Assembly: GCA_963766725.1 (NCBI GenBank)
Contig: CAVYBK010000004.1
Location: 1 to 64,000, forward strand
From: DATEOR01 sp963766725
GTDB lineage: Bacteria; Actinomycetota; Thermoleophilia; Gaiellales; Gaiellaceae
Length of the DNA: 64,000 nt
Direction: 5' to 3'
The notes under the pieces are model-generated. The model had not been told where the DNA came from, did no database searches, and saw only the letters and a list, made by a program, of their open reading frames with translations. The position numbers and the translations under genes are program-made. Positions 16,882 through 23,799 of this stretch are shown here, in pieces. Numbering within the stretch: the stretch's first letter is position 1; each line of letters begins with the position of its first letter.

Positions 16882-18025
16882 GGACGGCTTCCAACACCTC
16901 CTCGGCGTAGATCTCCTCCATGCTCTGCCCGGCCTCGTGCTTGGCGATCTGCCGCTCCGCGGGCGTCGCGGCCGGCACGGTGAGGAACGACGCGACGCCG
17001 AGCTCCTCGGCCACCGGCATCGTCCACTGGAGGAGCTGCTCGATCCTCGCGCGCGCCGGCATGACGTCGCCGCTTCGCAGGTCGATCAGCTCACCGGAGA
17101 GCCCGTGCCGGATGGCGCGCCAGAGGTTCTCCTCGATCAGGCGGTGTGGGTGGTCCGGCAGCTCCTCGCCCTCGTCGATCGCGCGTGCGATCCGCGCGGT
17201 CAGCGCGTACATGAACGCGGCGAGTGCCTGAGACTCGCCGAGCTCGGGCTGGCCGTCGCAGATCCGCAGCTCGACCGTGGGGAACGCGAGATGCGGGCGC
17301 ACGCTCCACCAGAGCTGCGTGTGCTCGGTGATCGACCCAGTGCGGTAGAGGAAGCGGACGTAGTCCTCGTACTCGGCCCAGTCGCGGAAGGCGTCCGGCA
17401 CGCCGCAGCGCGGGAACATGCGCGTGAAGACCTCCGTCCGCGCGGAGTGCAGGTACGTGAAGACGCCTTCGACGAACGGCGAGCTGCCCGAGTAGGCGAG
17501 CAGCTCTGGGAGGAAGCCGCGGAGCGCGTTCGTGACCAGGATCGCCCGGTCGGCTCCCTTGATCCCCACGTGCACGTGGAGACCGAAGGTGTTGTTGCGC
17601 CAGACGACGTAGCGGAGGACCTCGTCGTTGCGCCGGTAGTGCGGGGTGTCGATGATCCGCTGCTCCTGCCAGGGGCTCCACGGATGCGTCCCCGTGGCGC
17701 AGAGCGCGAGGTCGAGCTGTCCCGCCAGTTCGAGCAACTGTCGCCGCCGCTCCACCATGACCGCGGCCGCGTCGGCAAACGTCTCGCAGCGGCCTGTGCG
17801 GACCTCCACCTCGGAGGCGATCAGCTCGCCGACGAGATGCTCTTCGACCTCCGTCCCCTGCGCGGCCGCCTGAAAGTCCTCGAAGCGGTTGACGAGGCCG
17901 AGGCTGCGAGGATCGAGGATCGCGAACTCCTCCTCGACCGCGACCGTGAAGTCCTTGCCCGCGTCGAAGCCCTCGCGAGCGGAGCGGATCTGTTCCTCGG
18001 GACTGAGCTTCTGGGCCTCACCCAC
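16874..18025 (-). CDS. Carboxylate-amine ligase of the GCS2 (YbdK) family
   Basis: ATP-dependent ligase of 383 aa related to glutamate-cysteine ligase. FTVAVEEEFAILD holds the metal-binding glutamates; GTHPWSPWQEQRI, VVWRNNTFGLHVHVGI and FPTVELRICDGQ are the family's active-site segments, ending in WRAIRHGL. GCS2 proteins form gamma-glutamyl-type bonds; some have weak glutamate-cysteine ligase activity. It overlaps the glycosyltransferase end by 8 bp and the DUF1844 start by 8 bp, which ties its role to that glycosyltransferase. The substrate is not known. Confidence 0.88.
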   Translation of the reverse strand: MGEAQKLSPEEQIRSAREGFDAGKDFTVAVEEEFAILDPRSLGLVNRFEDFQAAAQGTEVEEHLVGELIASEVEVRTGRCETFADAAAVMVERRRQLLELAGQLDLALCATGTHPWSPWQEQRIIDTPHYRRNDEVLRYVVWRNNTFGLHVHVGIKGADRAILVTNALRGFLPELLAYSGSSPFVEGVFTYLHSARTEVFTRMFPRCGVPDAFRDWAEYEDYVRFLYRTGSITEHTQLWWSVRPHLAFPTVELRICDGQPELGESQALAAFMYALTARIARAIDEGEELPDHPHRLIEENLWRAIRHGLSGELIDLRSGDVMPARARIEQLLQWTMPVAEELGVASFLTVPAATPAERQIAKHEAGQSMEEIYAEEVLEAVHV

Positions 18026-19253
18026 GCGGCGAAAGTATCAGAGCGGCAATCGTCTCCCAGCTCCACCGCTCGACCGCGGCTGCGCGGGCGGCCGACGACA
18101 GCCGAGCCCATTCTGGGCGGGGAAGCGCGAGGATCGCCTCGAGCTTCGCGGCCAGGTCGGCGGCGTTCCCCAGGCTTGAACGAAGCCAGTGCCCGATGCT
18201 CCTCCGGATAGGCAGCCTCGAGCCCTTCGGCGACCTCGGCAAGGCCCGAATGGCGCGCGACGAGCGGCGGCGCGCCACACGCTGCCGCCTCGGCGGCGAC
18301 CATGCCGAAGGCCTCCGGAAAGACGGACGGCGTGACGCTGACGTCAGCGAGCGGCCAGAGATGGCGGAGGTGGCGGTGCTCGAGGGCGCCGGTGAAGAGC
18401 ACGCGTTCGCCCGCGGCCCGCTCCAGCTCTTCGCGCGCCGGCCCGAAGCCGACGACGACGGCTCGCGCGTCGACGTGCGCGAGGGCCTCGAGGAGCAGGT
18501 GCACGCCCTTCTCTTCGCTGAGCTTCCCGACGTAGACGACGGTCGGCGCCTCCCCGGCGAGGAACTCGCGCGAGCCGCTTTGCGTTGCCGGCGTCCGGGT
18601 CTCGCTCCGAGGCGGGCGCAGAGTCGCGTCCCGCCTCCTCGAAGGAGCGCGGCGAGCGCCTCGTCCCGGGGCTCCGGCCGGAACTCCTCGACATCCACGC
18701 CGGGCGGGACCACCCGCACGCGCTCGGTCCAGCCCACGACCTCTGCGAGGACGGCGCGGATGTGCTCGGACCCGGCGATAACCTCGGCCGCAGCGCCAAG
18801 GCTCTCGCGCGCCCAGGCGCAGAGCTCCTCGTTCCCGCGCATCGAGAACTCGAGCTCCGAGCCGTGCGCCTTGACGGTGAACGGCATTCCGGCCGCGGCG
18901 CCGACCGGCGCTCCGAGGAGGACGTGGTTCGTGAGGAGGAAGTCGGCCGGCAGGTGCTCGCGCACGGCGGCCGCGTTCCGCTCGACGAAGTGCTCCCGCT
19001 CCGCGGCAGTGAAGTCCTGGAGGTAGCGGGCCTCCATGTCCTCGTAACGGTCGAGCACGAAGACCGGGAGCGGCCCGTCGAGCGGCGGCCGGACGACCGT
19101 GGCGCCGCCGAGGTCGTAGTCCTCCGGATGGGGCTCCTGGCAGAAGACGACGACCTCGTGGCCGAGCCGGGCCCACGCCCGCGCGAGCGCCCGCGTATAG
19201 ACGTTCGACCCCGTCCCGCCCAGGAGGTAGCCGTGCCAAATGAGAACCTTCAT
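18018..19253 (-). CDS. GT4-family glycosyltransferase, frame broken three times
   Basis: Retaining glycosyltransferase of about 410 aa after repair. The N-terminal Rossmann domain starts MKVLIWHGYLLGGTGSNVY with the donor-site glycines; VKAHGSELEFSM and VVPPGVDVEEFRP are typical. The C-terminal domain has VVYVGKLSEEKG and the E-x7-E motif in FPEAFGMVAAEAAACG. One extra base each near 18638, 18568 and 18171 must be dropped to join the pieces. Start: ATG 19253, only 2 bp from the divergent sigma-factor start. First gene of a run with the GCS2 ligase, DUF1844, mtnP and hppA. Confidence 0.87.
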   Translation of the reverse strand: MKVLIWHGYLLGGTGSNVYTRALARAWARLGHEVVVFCQEPHPEDYDLGGATVVRPPLDGPLPVFVLDRYEDMEARYLQDFTAAEREHFVERNAAAVREHLPADFLLTNHVLLGAPVGAAAGMPFTVKAHGSELEFSMRGNEELCAWARESLGAAAEVIAGSEHIRAVLAEVVGWTERVRVVPPGVDVEEFRPEPRDEALAALLRGGGTRLCARLGARPGRRQRKAARASSSPGRRRPSSTSGSSAKRRACTCSSRPSRTSTREPSSSASGRRAKSWSGPRANACSSPAPSSTATSAISGRSLTSASRRPSFRRPSAWSPPRRQRVARRRSSRAIRALPRSPKGSRLPIRRSIGHWLRSSLGNAADLAAKLEAILALPRPEWARLSSAARAAAVERWSWETIAALILSPRG

Positions 19254-19255
19254 GC

Positions 19256-19786
19256 GTGGAAGATCCTGACGCACCGTTGGTCGAGCGGGCGCAGCGAGGC
19301 GACCGCTGGGCGTTCGAGCAGCTCGTCGAGCGGCACCAGAACCGCCTCTTCACGCTCGCGGCGCGAACGCTCGGCTCGGCGGACGAGGCGGCCGACGCGG
19401 TCCAGGAGGCCTTTATCCGGGCCTGGCTCGGCCTGCCTCGCTTTCGCGGCGGCTCGCTCTTCTCGACGTGGCTTTACCGGATCGGCGTCAATGCGGCCCA
19501 CGACCAGCGGCTGAAGCGGCGCACCGAACCGCTCGACGAGACACACGAGCCCGCCGACCCGCGAGACTCCTTCCAAGCGAGCGAGCTCTCGAGCGCGCTG
19601 CAGGAAGCGCTGAACCAGCTCGACGAGGACTACCGCGTCGCCGTCGTCCTGTACGACGTCCTCGGCCGCTCGTACGCGGAGATCGCCGAGCTGACCGAGG
19701 TCGCCGAAGGTACGGTGAAGTCGCGGATCTTCCGCGGCCGAAGCCGGCTGGCGGAGCTCCTGGGAACAAGGACGGCCGAGGAATAG
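19256..19786 (+). CDS. ECF-type RNA polymerase sigma factor
   Basis: Sigma-70 family, group 4, of 176 aa. Region 2 spans VERHQNRLFTLAARTLG to AFIRAWLGLPRFRG with STWLYRIGVNAA; region 4 is DEDYRVAVVLYDVLGRSYAEIAE followed by the helix-turn-helix VAEGTVKSRIFRGRSRL. The GTG start is separated by two bases from the divergent glycosyltransferase ATG. It lies 8 bp before an anti-sigma factor gene, which is likely cotranscribed and controls it; the target promoter is not known. Confidence 0.93.
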   Translation: MEDPDAPLVERAQRGDRWAFEQLVERHQNRLFTLAARTLGSADEAADAVQEAFIRAWLGLPRFRGGSLFSTWLYRIGVNAAHDQRLKRRTEPLDETHEPADPRDSFQASELSSALQEALNQLDEDYRVAVVLYDVLGRSYAEIAELTEVAEGTVKSRIFRGRSRLAELLGTRTAEE

Positions 19787-19794
19787 TCCAAGGC

Positions 19795-20410
19795 ATGGTG
19801 GCCGAGACACACCCACACGACATCGAGCTCTTCGAGTACGTCGAGGACGAGCTCCCGCCGGCGCGGCGCGACGAGATCGCGGCGCACCTCGCGACCTGCG
19901 GCGTCTGCGCCGAGCAGGTGCGGCGGGCAGCGGCAGGACGCGAGGCTCTGCGAGAGACCACGCTCCTCGAGCTTCCGGAAGGCCGCCGCGAAGAGATTCT
20001 GAGGAACCTCCCCGCGCCCAAGCGGTACCCGGGCGAGCGGCGCGGGTTCTTCTCGAAGCAACTTCTCGCCGGAATCGCCGCGCTCCTCCTCGTCGCGGCC
20101 CTCGCTGCCGTCCTCGTCAAGACGGGCGGCAACTCGGGCATGGAGAGCAGCGCGGGTGGAACCGGGGGAGGCGCTGCCGAAGCGACCGCAACCAGCGGAG
20201 AGGGCGGCAAGGCCGAGGACGCTCACGCGGCGGGCCTTTTCGCCGGCGGATCCCGCCGACGAGGTGGCCGAGGATCTGCAGCGCAAGGGGTTCAAGGCTT
20301 CCGTCCAGCAGGATCGCGTCGTCGTCCGCGGCGCCACGAAGGCACAGGTGCGAGAAGCCCTCGCAGACCGCGGCCCCGGCGATGTCGAGGTTGTGGTTAA
20401 GAACCCGTAA
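19795..20410 (+). CDS. Membrane anti-sigma factor with zinc-finger domain, frame broken once
   Basis: About 204 aa after repair. The N-terminal domain has the zf-HC2 pattern IAAHLATCGVCAEQ (H-x3-C-x2-C) that holds ECF sigma factors inactive. One membrane segment (QLLAGIAALLLVAALAAVLV) follows, then a Gly/Ser/Thr linker and an extracytoplasmic domain (DEVAEDLQRKGFKASVQQ) ending EVVVKNP. The frame shifts in the linker; dropping one base near 20221 joins the domains. ATG at 19795; GTG 19798 is possible. It probably senses an envelope signal and releases the adjacent sigma factor. Confidence 0.85.
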
Positions 20411-20454
20411 ACCGCGCAGGGAACGCGACCGGGCCGACGAAACCCGTCGGTCCC

Positions 20455-21367
20455 ATGCGGCAAAGGGCCCTCCTTGCGTGCCTCGCCGTAGCCGCAGTGC
20501 TCGCGCTGCCGGCCACAGCGCACGCCGTCACGAACCCGCAAATCCCGGGTCTTCAGGTCGCGCTCAAGTCACGCGGCTTCTATGCGGGCCCCATCGACGG
20601 CATCGCCGGGCCCATGACCGCGAGCGGTGTCCGGCGCTTCCAGCGCCACGTCGGCATCGTCGTCGACGGGGTCGCCGGCCCGATCACGCGCGGGAAGCTC
20701 GGCCGGCTCGGACACCCGTTGTTCGGCAAGCGCCACCTGATCGTCAGCGGCAACGTCGGCTGGGACGTGTCCGTCCTCGAGTTCTTCCTCAAGCGCCGGG
20801 GCTTCTGGCCCGGCAGGGTCGACGGGCATTTCACCGAGCGCACGAGGCGCGCCGTGATGCGCTACCAGCGCAGCCGCCACCTCGCTGTCGACGGCCTCGT
20901 CGGCCCGCAGACGCTCACCACATTCGGCGTGCGCCGAGCCGTTCCGCAGCCGACCCACTCGACGACGCGGCGCTCAGGCAAGGGCGTCCGCGCGCTCCTC
21001 ACGTACTGGGCGCACTACTACGGCCTCAGCCCGAGCCTCGTGAAGGCGCTCGCCTGGCAGGAATCGGGCTTCCAGCAAGACGTCCGCTCGAGCGTCGGGG
21101 CGCGCGGGGTCATGCAGGTGAAGCGACAGACGTGGTCATACGTGGAGATGGTCCTCCTCGGGCACAAGGTGCGACACGGGAAGGACGGGAACATCCACGT
21201 CGGCGTCGCCTACCTCCGCCAGCTCCTGCACGAGTTCCATTTCAACGTCCGGCTCGCGGTGGGTGCGTACAACCAGGGCCCCAGCCGGCGTCCGTGCGCA
21301 CGGCCTCTATCCGAAGACGCGCAAGTTCGTGGCGAACGTGCTCGCCCTACGCCGCCGGTTCTCCTAG
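20455..21367 (+). CDS. Secreted lytic transglycosylase with two peptidoglycan-binding domains, frame broken once
   Basis: About 303 aa. Signal peptide 1-24 (AHA-V). Two PG_binding_1 repeats follow: GLQVALKSRGFYAGPIDGI to GKLG and LEFFLKRRGFWPGRVDGHF to TLTTFG. The C-terminal SLT domain has the catalytic Glu in ALAWQESGFQ, GARGVMQV and AVGAYNQGP. Downstream of AYNQGP the natural frame is lost; dropping one base near 21283 restores VRAHGLYPKTRKFVANVL and a stop at 21365-21367. It cleaves the glycan strands of peptidoglycan. It may be cotranscribed with the sigma/anti-sigma pair 44 bp upstream. Confidence 0.88.
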
Positions 21368-21387
21368 CACTCTCCCCGGACCAAACG

Positions 21388-21496
21388 AAAAGAGGGGAAA
21401 ACGGGATCTCTCACCTCGAAGGTTGCGGCCTCCTCCGAGGATGTCCCGTCTTCCCCCCTGTTGGTGCAGTGATCGGCCGGAGGCGCACCCCTCTTT
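21388..21496. terminator. Structured bidirectional terminator region
   Basis: Lies between two convergent genes. GGGGAAAACGGGA (21394-21406) pairs with TCCCGTCTTCCCC (21444-21456) with one mismatch, enclosing an inner CCTCG/CGAGG stem; read on the minus strand it is followed by TCTTTT, a good intrinsic terminator for rex. GGTGC/GCACC (21462-21488) with CCCCTCTTT after it could end plus-strand transcripts. AAAGAGGGG (21389-21397) also pairs with CCCCTCTTT (21488-21496), closing the whole region. Confidence 0.6.
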
Positions 21497-21533
21497 AGCT
21501 CATTCGAGGGACTTGCGTCGCTCCGGGTTTCGC

Positions 21534-22193
21534 CTAGGTCAGGTGGAAGTAGAGCGCGTACAGGAGCTCGACTGCGGGGCTCGTCGTGTGCACGGTCACG
21601 TCACCGGGCGTATGGAGGAGCGCGTCTGTGTAGTTGAAGACGATCTTCACGCCTGCATCGACGACGTCGTCGGCCACGCGCTGGGCCTCTTCCGGCGGGA
21701 CGGCGAGGACGGCGACGATGATGTTCTTCTCGCGGATGGCCTCCTTGAGCTCGCCGTAGTCGCGGATGACCGAGTCGCCGATGGGATGGCCGACTTTGTC
21801 CTGATCGGTGTCGAAGGCGGCGGCGATGTTGAAGCCGTGGTCGGCGAAGACCGTCGAGCTCGCGATCGCCTGGCCTAGTCGGCCGGCGCCGAAGAGCGCG
21901 ATGTTGTGCTGGCCCTGCGTGCGGAGGATCTTGCGGATCTCCGAGATGAGGCCGTCGATGTTGTAGCCGACGCCCCGCTTCCCGAACTTCCCGAACGTGG
22001 AGAGGTCGCGCCGGATCTGCGTCGCATTGATGTTCGTGTACTCGCTCATCTCCTGGGAGGAGATGCGCTCCTGACCCATCTTCTTGGCCTGGGTGAGCAC
22101 CCGTAGGTACTGGCTGAGTCGCGCGGCGACGCCGACGGTGAGCCGCTCGCCGACCCGCCCTTCGCTTTCAGTCATGAGCCCCGCCGTCGTCAT
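21534..22193 (-). CDS. rex: Redox-sensing transcriptional repressor Rex
   Basis: NAD(H)-sensing repressor of 219 aa. The N-terminal winged helix has RLSQYLRVLTQAKKMG, ISSQEMSEYTNINATQIRRDLSTFGKFGKRGVGY, the Rex DNA-recognition segment. The C-terminal Rossmann domain has ALFGAGRLGQAIA and ends in the domain-swapped helix AVELLYALYFHLT. It represses fermentative/respiratory genes until NADH rises. ATG 22193 or 22175 can start it. No clear TTGTGA-type Rex site was found just upstream. It follows a glutaredoxin-like gene on the same strand, an association seen in actinobacteria. Confidence 0.95.
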   Translation of the reverse strand: MTTAGLMTESEGRVGERLTVGVAARLSQYLRVLTQAKKMGQERISSQEMSEYTNINATQIRRDLSTFGKFGKRGVGYNIDGLISEIRKILRTQGQHNIALFGAGRLGQAIASSTVFADHGFNIAAAFDTDQDKVGHPIGDSVIRDYGELKEAIREKNIIVAVLAVPPEEAQRVADDVVDAGVKIVFNYTDALLHTPGDVTVHTTSPAVELLYALYFHLT

Positions 22194-22270
22194 GCTTGTA
22201 ACACGATAGCGACACGGCCAAGCCTGCTGCGGAGGGAAGAAAGGGCGCGGCGCGGGCGAACTTTGTGCGC

Positions 22271-22529
22271 CTAGGGCTCGACGCGGCGGCGGAGGCCGTC
22301 GGGCGTGACGAAGTAGGTGAACGCCTCCTCGCCGTCCACGAGGACGAGCGGGATCCGCTCGCGATAGCGCGGCTCGAGCTCCGAGTCGCCCGTGATGTCG
22401 ACCTCCTCGAGCTCGAATTGCGATCTCCGCGCGGACGCCTTCGATCACCCGTCGCGCGCTTTCGCAGAGGTGGCAGCCCTCGGCGAGAACCAGCGTGACG
22501 ACGTGCTCGCCCCTAGGGGTAGAGGCCAC
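22271..22529 (-). CDS. Glutaredoxin-like protein, frame broken once
   Basis: Thioredoxin-fold protein of about 85 aa. It begins VVTLVLAEGCHLCESARRVIEG with the redox CxxC, and after removal of one base near 22417 continues ELEEVDITGDSELE, RIPLVLVDGEEAF and ends RRRVEP. The cis-Pro segment (IPLVLVDG) is intact. The GTG start overlaps the gdhA end by 17 bp. Probably a thiol-disulfide oxidoreductase; location between gdhA and rex suggests cotranscription. Confidence 0.82.
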
Positions 22530-23787
22530 GGGTCGTCGTCGCCTCGGCGACGCGTCCGACCGCGAGCGCGTAGGCGGCCTGGCGCATCGGCAGGGACCGT
22601 TCCTCGTGTGCGCGCCAGGTCTCTGCGAACGCGCGGGTGATGATGTCGTTCAGCTTCGCGTTCACCTCGGACTCCTTCCAGAAGTACTCCTGGAGCCCCT
22701 GCACCCACTCGAAGTAGGAAACGACCACTCCGCCCGCGTTCGCGAGCACATCGGGGAGTACGAGCACGCCGCGGTCGTCGAGGATCACGTCGGCGTCGAG
22801 CGTCACCGGGCCGTTCGCGCCCTCGCAAACGATGCTCGCCTTGATCTGGTCCGCGTTCTCGCCCGTGATCACCTGCTCCAGCGCGCACGGCGCGAGCACG
22901 TCGCAGTCCACGAGGAGAAGCTCGTCGTTCGTGATCGCCTCGGCTCCCGCGAGCCCCTCCAGCGACCCTGTGTCCTGTTTGTGCGCCAGTGCGGCCTGGA
23001 CGTCGATGCCGTCCGCGTTGTGGACGCCTCCACGCGAGTCGGAGAGCGCGACGATGGTCGCCCCCTGGCCCGCGAGGATGAGCGCGAGGTTGGAGCCGAC
23101 GTTGCCGAAGCCCTGCACGGCGACTCTCCGGCCCTCGATCGACAGGTCCTGCTTCCGCAATGCCTCGCGGACGCAGAACGCGGCGCCGCGCGCAGTCGCC
23201 TCGACCCGCCCCACCGAGCCGCCCACCTCGAGCGGCTTCCCGGTGACGACGCCGAGCACCGAGTACCCCTTGTTCATCGAGTAGGTGTCGAAGATCCAGG
23301 CCATCTCACGGGGACTCGTGCCGACGTCGGGCGCTGGGATGTCGGCCTCCGGCCCGATGAAGTTGATGATCTCGGTCGTGTAGCGACGGGTCATCCGCTC
23401 CAGCTCCAAGACGGAGAGCTCCTTCGGGTTGACGACGACGCCGCCCTTGGCGCCCCCGAACGGAAGGCCCATGAGGGCGCACTTCCACGTCATCCACATG
23501 GCGAGCGCCTTCGTCTCCTCGAGCGTGACCTCGTGGTGGTACCGGATGCCGCCCTTGGAGGGCCCACGGGCGACGTTGTGCGTGCAGCGGAACCCCTCGA
23601 AGACGCGCACCGAGCCGTCGTCCATCCGGGTCGGCACGGAGACGGCCACGGCCTTCTTACATTCCAGGAGGACGTTCAACATGCTGTCCTCCATCCCGAT
23701 CTGGGAGGCAGTCTGCCGCAGCTGGCTGCGCGCCATCTCCCAGGGGTTTTCCTTCAGATGCGAGGACGGGGCTTCGACAGTGGTCAC
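22513..23787 (-). CDS. gdhA: Glutamate dehydrogenase
   Basis: Cytosolic enzyme of 424 aa interconverting glutamate and 2-oxoglutarate plus ammonia. KGGIRYH, MTWKCALMGLPFGGAKGGV with the catalytic Lys, EADIPAPDVGT with the catalytic Asp, and VAVQGFGNVGSN for the dinucleotide are all present, as in the hexameric GDH class (RocG/GudB-like). Cofactor preference cannot be fixed: the residue after the Rossmann glycines region reads ALSDSRGGV, which fits NAD. It follows the subtilase gene by 12 bp. Confidence 0.95.
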   Translation of the reverse strand: MTTVEAPSSHLKENPWEMARSQLRQTASQIGMEDSMLNVLLECKKAVAVSVPTRMDDGSVRVFEGFRCTHNVARGPSKGGIRYHHEVTLEETKALAMWMTWKCALMGLPFGGAKGGVVVNPKELSVLELERMTRRYTTEIINFIGPEADIPAPDVGTSPREMAWIFDTYSMNKGYSVLGVVTGKPLEVGGSVGRVEATARGAAFCVREALRKQDLSIEGRRVAVQGFGNVGSNLALILAGQGATIVALSDSRGGVHNADGIDVQAALAHKQDTGSLEGLAGAEAITNDELLLVDCDVLAPCALEQVITGENADQIKASIVCEGANGPVTLDADVILDDRGVLVLPDVLANAGGVVVSYFEWVQGLQEYFWKESEVNAKLNDIITRAFAETWRAHEERSLPMRQAAYALAVGRVAEATTTRGLYP

Positions 23788-23799
23788 CCAGACGCTCCT

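Noticed and set aside
21388..21496. A known riboswitch (c-di-AMP or glycine type) in the convergent region
   Set aside because: The conserved cores of those classes are not present, and the region is downstream of both flanking genes.
22190..22230. A Rex operator upstream of rex
   Set aside because: Only a partial GTGTTACA is visible; there is no palindrome of the TTGTGA-N6-TCACAA type.
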